Source of the DNA: Pseudomonadota bacterium
Lineage (GTDB): Bacteria; Pseudomonadota; Alphaproteobacteria; JACQOE01
Assembly: GCA_016202695.1 (NCBI GenBank)
Contig: JACQOE010000045.1
Location: 1 to 64,000, forward strand
Length of the DNA stretch: 64,000 nt
Reading direction: 5' to 3'
The position numbers and the translations under genes are program-made. Shown piece after piece: positions 24,777 to 34,209 of the stretch. Every line of letters begins with the position of its first letter. Position 1 is the stretch's first letter. The notes below the pieces were generated by a model. The model saw only the letters and a list, made by a program, of their open reading frames with translations. It had not been told where the DNA came from and did no database searches.

Positions 24777-25994
24777 TCACACCACCCCCTTCTCCCGAAG
24801 GGCCGCGATCTCGGCCGCGCCCATCCCCAGGAGCCCGGCGAGCACCGCCTCGGTGTGCTGGCCGAGCGTCGGTGGCGGAAGGCGATAGGCGGCCGGCGTC
24901 GCCGAGAACCGCATCGGGCTCGCCATCAGCCTGGCCTTGGCGCCGCCGATGCTCGGGTGGTCCATCTCGATCACCATGCCGCGGGCCTTCACTTGCGGGT
25001 CGGCGAAGACCTGGTCGAGTCGGTTGATCGGCCCGCAGCCGATCTTGAGCCGCTCCAGGTTCTCGATCCACCATTGGGTGGAATGGGCCTTCATCACCGG
25101 CGCCAGGGTCTCGGTGACGAGCGCCCGGTTCTTGACCCGCGCCGCGTTGGTAGCGAAACGCTCGTCGGCAAGCAGGTTCTCGATGCCGGCGAACTCGCAG
25201 AAGCGCTTGAAGGTGGCATCGTTGCCGACCGAGAGCACGATGTGCCCGTCGGCGGTGGCGAACACCTGGTAAGGAACAATGTTGGGGTGCTGGTTGCCCA
25301 GCCGGGTCGGGTTCTCGCCGGTGGCGAGGTAGTTCATGCCCTGGTTGGCGAGCCAGGCAACGTGGGCGTCGAGCATACCGATGTCGATGAACTGGCCCTC
25401 GCCGGTGCGCTCCTTGTGGCGGACGGCGGCGAGGATGGCGACCGCGGCGTACATCCCGGCCATGAGGTCGGCGATCGGCACCCCCACCTTCATCGGCTCG
25501 CCCTCGGGCTCGCCGGTCAGGCTCATGATTCCGCCCATCGCCTGGACCAGCGAGTCGTAGCCGGGTCGCTCGGCGTAGGGCCCGGTCTGGCCGAAGCCGG
25601 TGATCGAACAGTAGACGAGGCCGGGGAACGCAGCCCGAAGCTGGTCGTAGGCGAGGCCGTACTTGGCCAGCGCCCCGACCTTGAAGTTCTCGACCAGGAT
25701 GTTGCACCTAGCGAGGAGCCGACGGGCGACCGCCTGGCCCTCGGGCTTGGCGATGTCGAGGGTGAGCGAGCGCTTGTTGCGGTTGGCGCCGGCGAAGTAG
25801 GCGCTCTCGCCGGTGTCCTCGCCCTTGTCGTCCTTGAGGTAGGGAGGGGCGAAGCCGCGGGTATCGTCGCCCGCGCCCGGGCGCTCGATCTTGATCACCT
25901 CGGCGCCGAGGTCGGCGAGCATCTGCGTGCACCACGGCCCGGCCAGCACGCGGGTGAGATCGAAGACGCGCAAGCCGTCAAGCAAAGCGGTCAT
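24777..25994 (-). CDS. CaiB/BaiF family (class III) CoA-transferase
   Basis: LLDGLRVFDLTRVLAGPWCTQMLADLGAEVIKIERPGAGDDTR...NRNKRSLTLDIAKPEGQ. Confidence 0.94.
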   Translation of the reverse strand: MTALLDGLRVFDLTRVLAGPWCTQMLADLGAEVIKIERPGAGDDTRGFAPPYLKDDKGEDTGESAYFAGANRNKRSLTLDIAKPEGQAVARRLLARCNILVENFKVGALAKYGLAYDQLRAAFPGLVYCSITGFGQTGPYAERPGYDSLVQAMGGIMSLTGEPEGEPMKVGVPIADLMAGMYAAVAILAAVRHKERTGEGQFIDIGMLDAHVAWLANQGMNYLATGENPTRLGNQHPNIVPYQVFATADGHIVLSVGNDATFKRFCEFAGIENLLADERFATNAARVKNRALVTETLAPVMKAHSTQWWIENLERLKIGCGPINRLDQVFADPQVKARGMVIEMDHPSIGGAKARLMASPMRFSATPAAYRLPPPTLGQHTEAVLAGLLGMGAAEIAALREKGVV

Positions 25995-26215
25995 CCGTCG
26001 CGGTCCTCGTGATGGTTGCCCCCGGCGGGCGCGTCGGCCGGGCGGCGCCTTCGCGCCCTTTACAGCGGGCGGCCCTGTGCGGAAGGATGAGGCGTTCGCC
26101 GCGCGCCCCTCTATAGCAAGGGGGCCCGAGCCCAGCAAGGCGCCGACCGACACGACCGTGGTGGGCACGCGGGGCGCACCGAACCGTCAACGGCCATGAG
26201 CGGAGAGCGAGAGCG

Positions 26216-27712
26216 ATGAGAAACGTCCTGACACCCATCCTCGATCCCAAGGCGCTCGCCGACGAGATCTCCGGGCACCACTTCATCGACGGGCGCCTGG
26301 CGCCGCCGGCCTCGGGCCAGCTCTTCGACGTGCTCAGCCCGGCCACCCGCGAGGTCGTCGGCCACGCCGCCAAGGGCAACGAGACCGACGTCGATCTCGC
26401 GGTCGGCGCGGCGGCCAAGGCCCAGGGCGAGTGGGCCAAGGTGCCGGCCCGCCAGCGCGGCCGCATGGTGGCCGAGGTCGGCCGCCGGCTCGCCCAGCAC
26501 GTCGAGGAGCTGGCCCGGCTGGTCGCCCTCGAGACCGGCAAGGCCATCCGCACTGAGAGCCGGGTCGAGGCCAGGGTGGTCTCGGACATGTTCGAGTTCT
26601 TCGGCGGGCTCGGTTCCGAGATCAAGGGCGAGTCGGTTCCCTTCAGCCCCGACATGCTGACGGTCACGGTGCGCGAGCCGATCGGCGTGGTCGGCGCGAT
26701 CATGCCCTGGAACCTGCCGATGATGCTGATGGCGATGAAGGTCGCCCCGGCGATGACCGCGGGCAACGCGGTGGTGGCGAAGGCGGCCGAGGAATCGCCG
26801 CTCTCGGCGCTCCGGGTGGCGCAGATCGCCGGCGAGGTGCTGCCGGCTGGCCTCTTCAACCTCGTCACCGGGTTCGGGCCCGAGTGCGGCATGCCGCTGG
26901 TCAAGCATCCCAGGGTCGGCAAGATCACCTTCACCGGCTCGGTCGAGACCGGCAAGCTGGTCTATGCCGCCGCCGGCGAGAAGCTGATCCCCGTCACCCT
27001 CGAGCTCGGCGGCAAGAGCCCGATGATCGTGATGGCGGACGCCGACATCGAGCGCGCGGTCGACGGCGCGGTCACCGGCATGCGCTTCACCCGCCAGGGC
27101 CAGAGCTGCACCGCGGCGAGCCGCATCTTCGTCCACGAGTCGGTCCACGACGCCTTCCTCGAGAAGCTGAAGGCGAAGGTGGACGCGATGAAGATCGGCG
27201 ATCCCCTCGACGAGGCCACCGACATCGGCTGCATCATCTCCGAGCCGCAGTACCGGCGGGTCAACGACTACATCGCCCTCGGCAAGCGGACCGAGGGGGC
27301 GGCGACCCATGCCTGCTCGGCGCTCCCCACCGAGCCCAAGCTCAGGAAGGGCCTGTTCGTGCAGCCGCACATCTTCACCGGGGTCAAGAACTCCTCGCGC
27401 CTCTGCCAGGAGGAGATCTTCGGCCCGATCACCTGCCTGATCAAATGGCGCGACCAGGACGACGTGATCGCGCAGGCCAACGACAGCAAGTATGGCCTGG
27501 CCGCCACCGTCTGGACCCGCGACTTGAAGAGCGCGCTCAACGCCACCCGCCGGCTCGAGGCCGGGTTCGTGCAGGTCAACCAGAACCTGGTGGTGCAGCC
27601 GAACCTCTCCTACGGCGGGGTCAAGCAGTCGGGGCTGGGCAAGGAGGCGTCGCTCGAGTCCATGCTCGAGCACTTCACCCACAAGAAGACGGTCATCGTC
27701 AACATGGCCTGA
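26216..27712 (+). CDS. NAD(P)-dependent aldehyde dehydrogenase family protein
   Basis: PWNLPMMLMAMKVAPAMTAGNAVVAKAAE, ELGGKSPMIVM, RQGQSCTAASRIFV, EEIFGPI. Confidence 0.95.
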   Translation: MRNVLTPILDPKALADEISGHHFIDGRLAPPASGQLFDVLSPATREVVGHAAKGNETDVDLAVGAAAKAQGEWAKVPARQRGRMVAEVGRRLAQHVEELARLVALETGKAIRTESRVEARVVSDMFEFFGGLGSEIKGESVPFSPDMLTVTVREPIGVVGAIMPWNLPMMLMAMKVAPAMTAGNAVVAKAAEESPLSALRVAQIAGEVLPAGLFNLVTGFGPECGMPLVKHPRVGKITFTGSVETGKLVYAAAGEKLIPVTLELGGKSPMIVMADADIERAVDGAVTGMRFTRQGQSCTAASRIFVHESVHDAFLEKLKAKVDAMKIGDPLDEATDIGCIISEPQYRRVNDYIALGKRTEGAATHACSALPTEPKLRKGLFVQPHIFTGVKNSSRLCQEEIFGPITCLIKWRDQDDVIAQANDSKYGLAATVWTRDLKSALNATRRLEAGFVQVNQNLVVQPNLSYGGVKQSGLGKEASLESMLEHFTHKKTVIVNMA

Positions 27713-27742
27713 GGCCGCGCCCGCGGGACCGGGGGCCGAGCC

Positions 27743-30115
27743 GTGGCCGGGCGCGCGCGCCGCTGGGCGCTCGGGGGCCTCGCCGCCCTCCTCGCTCTCC
27801 TCGTCCTCGGCGCCGCCGGCGGCTATGGCTGGCTCCGGCTCTCGCTTCCCGTCGCCTCGGGGCGGATCGCGCTCGCCGGGCCCTCGGCCCCGATCGAGCT
27901 GGTGCGCGACGCCGACGGGCTTCTCTACGTCTTCGCCGGGAGCGAGGCCGACGCCTATTTCGGGCTCGGCTTCGCCCACGCCCAGGACCGGATGTTCCAG
28001 ATGGACTTCCTCCGCCGCCTCGCCGCCGGGCGACTGGCCGAGGTGCTGGGCGCACGCGCGCTTCCCCTCGACCGTTTCATGCGCACGCTCGGCCTCGACC
28101 GTCTCGCCACCCAGAACAGCGACCGCCTCAGCCCCGAGACCCGCGGCGCGCTCGAGTCCTACGCCGCCGGCGTGAACGCCTATCTCGCCACCCACCGGGG
28201 GCCGCCCGCGCCCGAGTTCGCGCTTCTTGCCTATCGGCCGGCGCGCTGGCGCCCCGCGGATTCACTCCTCTGGGGCCGGCTGATGGCAATGCAGCTCGGC
28301 AACAACTGGCGCGACGAGCTGCTGCGCGCCCGCCTCGCCTCGCGACTTTCCGAGGAACGGCTGCGCGAGCTCTGGCCCGGCAACGGCGACGAGGCGCCCT
28401 TGGGCGTGGGCGCGCCCATCGACCGCGCGGCCATCGAGCGGATCTTCGCCGCCATCCCCGATCCGCTCGTCGCCACGAGCGCCTCCAACATGTGGGCGCT
28501 CGACGGCCGCCACACGGTCTCGGGCAAGCCGCTTCTTGCCAATGATCCCCACCTCGCCTTCGGTTTTCCCGTCCTCTGGTACCTGGCCCGGGTCGAAACC
28601 CCGACCCTCACCCTCGCCGGCGCTACCGTGCCCGGGGTGCCCTTCCACGTCCTCGGCCACAACGGCCGCCTCGCCTGGGCCTTCACCACCACCCACAGCG
28701 ACACCCAGGACCTGTTCGTCGAGCGTCAGGCCGAGGGCGATCCCGGGCGCTACCTCGCGCCCGGCGGGCCGACCCCGTTCGCGACCCGCGACGAGACCAT
28801 CGCCGTCCGCTTCGCCGGCCCCGAGACCCTGCGGGTGCGCGCGACCCGCCACGGGCCGGTGATCTCGGACCTAGTCGGCGGGGCCGGGCCAGGCCAGGCT
28901 CTCGCGCTCGCCGCCACCGCGCTTGAGCCCGACGACCGCACGGCCGACGCCCTCTACCGTCTCAACCGCGCCCGCGACTGGCGGGGCGTGCTCGCCGCGC
29001 TCGAGTCCTTCCATGCGCCGCAGCAGAACGTGTTCGTCGCCGACACCGCCGGCGAGATCGGCTTCCTCGCCCCCGGGCGGGTGCCCATCCGCCGCGCCGG
29101 CGACGGCTTCGCCCCGGTCCCCGGCTGGAGCGGCGAGTACGACTGGACCGGCTTCGCCCCCTTCGGCCTCGTTCCCCGCGCCCTCAACCCCCCCTCGGGC
29201 CGGCTGGTCAACGCCAACAACCGGATCGTGCCCGACGACTACCCCCTGTTTCTCGCCCGCGAGTGGCGGGGAGGCTTCCGCGCTCGGCGAATCGGCGAGC
29301 GGCTCGACGCGCTCAAGGGCGCGGCGGGCGCGGAGGACATGGCCGCCATCCAGATGGACGTGCGCTCGCTGGCCGCAGCCGAGCTTCTGCCCCTGATGAC
29401 CCGGATCGCGCCCGGCGACGAGCCCTCGCGCGCGGCGCTGGCGTTGCTCTCCGCCTGGGACGGCGGCATGGCCGCCGACCGGCCCGAGCCCTTGATCTTC
29501 GCCGACTGGCTCCGGCGCTTCACCCGCGCCGCCGTCGCCGACGAGCTGGGCGGCGCCGCCGACGACTACGCCGACGCGCCCCGGCCGGTCTTCGTCGCCC
29601 GGGTGCTGGCCGGCGCCCGCCACTGGTGCGACGATCAAGGAACCGCCGAGGTCGAGACCTGCGAGGCGCTGCTCGCCCGCACCCTGGCGGAGACCGTGGC
29701 CACCCTCGGCAAGAACTACGGCCCCGACATGGGCGGCTGGCGCTGGGGCGCCGCCCACCGGGCCGAGTTCGCGCATCCCGTCTTCCGTTGGATCCCGGGC
29801 CTCAGGGCGCTCACCAGCCTGACTGTCGAGACCGGCGGAGGCGACGACACGGTGAGCCGCGGCACCTCGCGCCTGGACGACCCGCGCGAGCCCTTCCTCC
29901 ACATCCACGGCGCCGGCTATCGCGCCGTCTACGACCTCGCCGATCTCGACCGCTCGCGCTTCATCATCGCCACCGGGCAGTCGGGGAACCCGCTCTCGCC
30001 CGTCTCCGACAACCTATTCGGGCGCTGGCGCGAGGGCGGCGCGGTCTGGCTCGGCAAGAGCCGCGCTGGGCTGGCCGCTGCCAAGGCCGACATCCTGATC
30101 CTGGCCCCGCGGTAG
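27743..30115 (+). CDS. Penicillin acylase family (Ntn-hydrolase) protein
   Basis: GLGFAHAQDRMFQMDFLRRLAAGRLAEVLG; candidate Ntn nucleophile in SASNMWALDGRHTVSGKPLLANDPHL; GHNGRLAWAFTTTHSDTQDLFVE. Confidence 0.93.
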   Translation: MAGRARRWALGGLAALLALLVLGAAGGYGWLRLSLPVASGRIALAGPSAPIELVRDADGLLYVFAGSEADAYFGLGFAHAQDRMFQMDFLRRLAAGRLAEVLGARALPLDRFMRTLGLDRLATQNSDRLSPETRGALESYAAGVNAYLATHRGPPAPEFALLAYRPARWRPADSLLWGRLMAMQLGNNWRDELLRARLASRLSEERLRELWPGNGDEAPLGVGAPIDRAAIERIFAAIPDPLVATSASNMWALDGRHTVSGKPLLANDPHLAFGFPVLWYLARVETPTLTLAGATVPGVPFHVLGHNGRLAWAFTTTHSDTQDLFVERQAEGDPGRYLAPGGPTPFATRDETIAVRFAGPETLRVRATRHGPVISDLVGGAGPGQALALAATALEPDDRTADALYRLNRARDWRGVLAALESFHAPQQNVFVADTAGEIGFLAPGRVPIRRAGDGFAPVPGWSGEYDWTGFAPFGLVPRALNPPSGRLVNANNRIVPDDYPLFLAREWRGGFRARRIGERLDALKGAAGAEDMAAIQMDVRSLAAAELLPLMTRIAPGDEPSRAALALLSAWDGGMAADRPEPLIFADWLRRFTRAAVADELGGAADDYADAPRPVFVARVLAGARHWCDDQGTAEVETCEALLARTLAETVATLGKNYGPDMGGWRWGAAHRAEFAHPVFRWIPGLRALTSLTVETGGGDDTVSRGTSRLDDPREPFLHIHGAGYRAVYDLADLDRSRFIIATGQSGNPLSPVSDNLFGRWREGGAVWLGKSRAGLAAAKADILILAPR

Positions 30116-30191
30116 CGGTCCGCGCGCCCCATGCGCCGGGGCGGGGCGGCACGGCCTTCCCCCGCCCGCGACGCTCGGGCAGGATGGGGCC

Positions 30192-31439
30192 ATGGCCAAG
30201 CTCGCCGTCGACTCCGACGATGTCGCCCGCGCCGCCGGCGCGATCGCCGCGGGTATCTCCCGCACGCCCACCGTCTCGCACGCCGCGCTCTCCGAGGCGC
30301 TGGGCTGCGAGGTCCACCTCAAGCTCGAGACTCTGCAGCGGACCGGGTCGTTCAAGGCCCGCGGCTCGCTCAACCGGCTGCTCGCGCTCTCGCCCGCCGA
30401 GCGCAAGGCCGGCGTGCTTGCCGCCTCGGCCGGCAATCACGCGCAAGGCGTGGCCTATCACGCCGGCCGGCTCGGAATCCCGGCCAGCATCGTCATGCCC
30501 GAAGGCACCGCCTTCGCCAAGATCCGGCGCACCGAAGCCTACGGAGCCGAGGTCATCCTGTTCGGCGAGAGCGTCGCCGATTCAGCCGTCCGCGCGGCCG
30601 AGATCGCGGCGAAGCGCGGGGCGGTGATGGTGCATCCTTACGACGATCCTCTGATCATCGCCGGCCAGGGCACCCTCGCCCTCGAGCTCCTGGAGGACGC
30701 CCCCGACCTCGACGGCCTCATCGTCCCCGTCGGCGGCGGCGGACTGATCGCCGGGATCGCGGTTGCGGCCAAGGCGCAGAGCCCCGGGATCGAGGTGATC
30801 GGAGTCGAGGCCGAGCAGTACCCCTCGATGTACGAGGCGATCCACGGCCTCGCGCCCAGCTCGGCCGGCCAGACGCTGGCCGACGGAATCGCGGTCAAGC
30901 GGCCGGGCGCGCTCACCCGCCCGATCGTCGAGGCCCTGGTCGCCGACATCCTGCTCGTCGGCGAGGCCGAGATCGAGCGAGCGGTCGACCTCCTCGCGAC
31001 GCTCCCCAAGGTGGTGGCGGAGGGCGCCGGCGCGGTGCCGGTGGCGGCGCTCCTTGCCCAGGGCGCCCGCTTCAAGGGCCGCCGGCTGGGGCTGGTGATC
31101 TCGGGCGGCAACATCGACCGGCGGCTCCTCGCCTCGGTGCTGATGCGGGCGCTGGTGCGCGAGGGACAGGTGGTGCGGCTTCGGATCGAGATCCCGGACC
31201 AGCCCGGGCGGCTGTCGGGCGCCGCCGGGCTGATCGGCCGCTTCGGCGGCAACATCATCGAGATCCACCACCAGCGCCTGTTCCAGGACGTGCCGGTGAA
31301 GCTCGCCGAGCTCGACGTGGTGGTTGAGACCCGCGATCCCGGGCACGTGCGCGAGCTGATCGCCGCCCTCGAAGAGGCGGGCTATCCCACCCGCCGGCTC
31401 CGGATCACCCGCGAGGACGAGACCGCGCGCGAGGGCTGA
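30192..31439 (+). CDS. Threonine ammonia-lyase (dehydratase) with C-terminal ACT-like domain
   Basis: ISRTPTVSHAALSEALGCEVHLKLETLQRTGSFKARGSLNRL...AASAGNHAQGVAY...VGGGGLIAGIA; ACT-like tail RIEIPDQPGRLSGAAGLI. Confidence 0.93.
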   Translation: MAKLAVDSDDVARAAGAIAAGISRTPTVSHAALSEALGCEVHLKLETLQRTGSFKARGSLNRLLALSPAERKAGVLAASAGNHAQGVAYHAGRLGIPASIVMPEGTAFAKIRRTEAYGAEVILFGESVADSAVRAAEIAAKRGAVMVHPYDDPLIIAGQGTLALELLEDAPDLDGLIVPVGGGGLIAGIAVAAKAQSPGIEVIGVEAEQYPSMYEAIHGLAPSSAGQTLADGIAVKRPGALTRPIVEALVADILLVGEAEIERAVDLLATLPKVVAEGAGAVPVAALLAQGARFKGRRLGLVISGGNIDRRLLASVLMRALVREGQVVRLRIEIPDQPGRLSGAAGLIGRFGGNIIEIHHQRLFQDVPVKLAELDVVVETRDPGHVRELIAALEEAGYPTRRLRITREDETAREG

Positions 31440-31442
31440 TGA

Positions 31443-31955
31443 TCAGACCGGCGCCGGGGCGCACGGCGCGTCCGGCTCGGCCAGGCCCTGATAGCGCCGG
31501 CCGTAGAAGACCAGCGGCCGGCCCCGGCGGATGGGTCCGATCCAGTCCACCCGTCCCAGGAGGATCATGTGATCGCCGCGGTCGAGGCGCTCCTCGACGC
31601 CGCACCCCAGGCTGACGAGCGAGCCCGGGATCAGCGGGCAACCGTGGGGCGAGAGGGTGTAGGGAATCCCGCTCCAGTCGGTGGCCTGGCTGAGCGAGAA
31701 GCGCACCGAAAGGGCCTCCTGCTCCTCGGCCAGCACATTGACCGCGAAGTGGCCCACCTCGCGGAAGGCGCGCCAGTGGCGGCTCTGGTCGCCGACGCAG
31801 AAGAGCACCAGCGGCGGCGCCAGCGACACCGAGGCGAAGGAGTTGACGGTCATGCCGATCGGCCGGCCGCAACCAGGGGCGGCGGTGATCACCGTGATCC
31901 CGGTGGCGAAGCGGCCGAGCGCCCTGCGGAACTCGTCGGGGTTCACGTCTGCCAT
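31443..31955 (-). CDS. Flavin reductase family protein (FMN-binding)
   Basis: FRRALGRFATGITVITA...GMTVNSFASVSLAPPLVLFCVGDQSRHW...FAVNVLAEEQ. Confidence 0.92.
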   Translation of the reverse strand: MADVNPDEFRRALGRFATGITVITAAPGCGRPIGMTVNSFASVSLAPPLVLFCVGDQSRHWRAFREVGHFAVNVLAEEQEALSVRFSLSQATDWSGIPYTLSPHGCPLIPGSLVSLGCGVEERLDRGDHMILLGRVDWIGPIRRGRPLVFYGRRYQGLAEPDAPCAPAPV

Positions 31956-32201
31956 GCGGCGCCTCCCGTCGCGCCGGGCCAGGATAGAGCATGATCTTCC
32001 CGGATTGAATTGTCTGCGTTGCGTCCCGGCGAGGCGATCCGCCAGGCGCGACGCGACGGGCGATGCGGGAGCACCGGCCGAGCGGCGCAACGCCGCGCCC
32101 GCCGCTCGCCGGCAAGGGGCCCCCTTGCCTTCGGGGGGCGTTCTCCTCGAAACTGCCTTCTCTGGACGGCGGACGGCGACCAACCCAGTCCCGAATCGGC
32201 G

Positions 32202-33059
32202 ATGAGCTTCAAGTCCCTCAAGCGGCCCCAGTACTTCTTCACCACCGCGCCCCTCCCCTGCCCCTACATTCCCGGGCGCCTGGAGAGGAAAGTGGTGACC
32301 GAGCTCTACGGCGCCGAGGCGCGCGTCCTGCACGACCAGCTCTCGCAGGTGGGATTCCGCCGCAGTCACAACATCGCCTACAGCCCGGTCTGCCCGGGCT
32401 GCAACGCCTGCATCCCGGTGCGGGTGGCGGCGGGCGAGTTCGTGCCCGGGCGCACCATGCGCCGCCTGTGGCGGCTCAACGCCGATCTTGCCGTCGACGA
32501 GGTTGCCCCGCGCGCCAGCTCCGAGCAGTTCGATCTGTTCGCGCGCTATCAGCGCTCGCGCCACGGCGATGGCGACATGGCCACCATGGGCTTCTATGAC
32601 TACCGCTCCATGATCGAGGACTCGCCGATCGACACCCGCCTGGTCGAGTTTCGCGACCGGTCGCGGCGGCTGGTCGCCTGCTGCCTGACCGACTACGTCT
32701 GCGACGGGCTGTCGGCGGTCTACAGCTTCTTCGAGCCGGAGGAGGCGGGCCGCAGCCTCGGCACCTTCATGATCCTGTGGCTGATCGAGCGCGCGCGCGC
32801 CGACCGGCTGCCCTACGTCTACCTCGGCTACTGGGTGCGCGAGAGCCGCAAGATGGCCTATAAGTCCCGGTTCCGGCCGATCGAGGCGCTGGCCGGGGGC
32901 GCCTGGCGCCGGCTCGCCGCCGACGAGGCCGGGGAGACGCGCCCGCGCGGGCGGGGCGATCCCCGCTCTCCCGCGGTCGGGGCGAAGGCGGCGCGGCCCA
33001 GTCTCACGCCGGAGGGAATGAATTTCGAGAAGGGAGATCAGGTCGATGAAGAGACGTGA
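32202..33059 (+). CDS. bpt: Arginyl/leucyl-tRNA-protein transferase (Bpt/Ate family)
   Basis: YFFTTAPLPCPYIPGRLERKVVTEL...NIAYSPVCPGCNACIPVRV...YLGYWVRESRKMAYKSRFRPIEAL. Confidence 0.93.
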   Translation: MSFKSLKRPQYFFTTAPLPCPYIPGRLERKVVTELYGAEARVLHDQLSQVGFRRSHNIAYSPVCPGCNACIPVRVAAGEFVPGRTMRRLWRLNADLAVDEVAPRASSEQFDLFARYQRSRHGDGDMATMGFYDYRSMIEDSPIDTRLVEFRDRSRRLVACCLTDYVCDGLSAVYSFFEPEEAGRSLGTFMILWLIERARADRLPYVYLGYWVRESRKMAYKSRFRPIEALAGGAWRRLAADEAGETRPRGRGDPRSPAVGAKAARPSLTPEGMNFEKGDQVDEET

Positions 33060-34146
33060 GTTCCTGACCCGGGCTGCCGGCGGCGGTGCCGCCGCGCTCG
33101 CCGCCTCGTCGTTTCCGAAGCCGGCGGTCGCGCAGGGAGTGCGCGAGTGGCGGATGGTCACCACTTGGCCGGAGAACTTCCCCGGCCTGGGGACCGGGGC
33201 GAACCTGCTGGCCAAGTTCATCACCGAGGGCTCGGAGGGCCGGCTCAAGGTCAAGGTGTTCGGCGCCGGCAAGATTGTTCCCGCCTTCGAGGCGATGGAC
33301 GCGGTCGGCAACGGCACCGTGGAGATGGGCCACGGCGCGCCCTACTACTGGAAGGGCAAGGCCAACGCCAGCCAGTTCCTGTCCGGCATCCCCTTCGGCT
33401 TCACCGCCCAGGAGCAGAACGCCTGGTACCAGTACGGCGGCGGCCAGCAGCTCGCCGACCGAATCTACAAGGAGCTCGGCTGCAAATTCTTCGTCAGCGG
33501 CAACACCGGCTGCCAGATGGGCGGCTGGTTCAACAAGGAGATCAACTCGGCCGCCGACCTCAAGGGCCTGAAGATGCGCATCCCCGGCCTCGGCGGCGAG
33601 GTGGTGAAAGCGGCCGGCGGCACGCCCGTGAACCTGGCCGGCGGCGACATCGCCCCGGCGCTGCAATCGGGCGCGATCGACGCCACCGAGTGGGTGGGAC
33701 CCTACAACGACCTCGCCTTCGGGTTCTATAAGAACGCCAAGTATTACTACTATCCCGGCTGGCACGAGCCCTCGGGCGTGCTCGACAACTTCGTCAACCT
33801 CAAGGCCTGGGAGAGTCTGCCCGCCGACCTCAAGGCCCTGGTCGAGGCGGCGAACGCGGCCGCGAACCTGATCGTCCTCGACGAGTTCGTCGCCCGCAAC
33901 AACGACTCGCTCGAGGTGCTGCGGAGCAAGCACAACGTCCAGCTCCGGGCCTTTCCCAACGACGCCCTCAACGAGCTCGGCCGGCTGTCGGGCGAGGTGC
34001 TGATCGACCAGGCCAAGAAGGACAAGCTGAGCCAGGAGACCTTCGACAGCATCCTCGCCTTCCGCAAGACGGCGATCGCCTGGTCGAACCTGTCCGAGCG
34101 CGCCTACCTCGCCGCCCGCGCGCTGCCCTTCAAGTACGCGGGCTGA
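33046..34146 (+). CDS. TRAP transporter substrate-binding protein (DctP family, Tat-like signal)
   Basis: MKRREFLTRAAGGGAAALAA...WRMVTTWPENFPGLGTGANLLAKFI...GATEWVGPYNDLAFGFYKNAKYYYYPGWHEPSG-type TRAP motifs. Confidence 0.93.
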   Translation: MKRREFLTRAAGGGAAALAASSFPKPAVAQGVREWRMVTTWPENFPGLGTGANLLAKFITEGSEGRLKVKVFGAGKIVPAFEAMDAVGNGTVEMGHGAPYYWKGKANASQFLSGIPFGFTAQEQNAWYQYGGGQQLADRIYKELGCKFFVSGNTGCQMGGWFNKEINSAADLKGLKMRIPGLGGEVVKAAGGTPVNLAGGDIAPALQSGAIDATEWVGPYNDLAFGFYKNAKYYYYPGWHEPSGVLDNFVNLKAWESLPADLKALVEAANAAANLIVLDEFVARNNDSLEVLRSKHNVQLRAFPNDALNELGRLSGEVLIDQAKKDKLSQETFDSILAFRKTAIAWSNLSERAYLAARALPFKYAG

Positions 34147-34172
34147 GGGCGCGGTTTCCGGACTTCGCGCCC

Positions 34173-34209
34173 GGGCCGGCGGGAGCCGTTCCCGCCGGCC
34201 CCTTTCGTT
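34173..34209 (+). terminator. Strong hairpin terminator between convergent TRAP binding protein and DctM
   Basis: GGGCCGGCGGGA-GCCGT-TCCCGCCGGCCC (12-bp perfect) then CTTTCGTTT. Confidence 0.85.

Noticed and set aside
26111-28195. 694-aa - strand ORF
   Set aside because: Antisense shadow over the aldehyde dehydrogenase; the + strand ORF carries all ALDH motifs.
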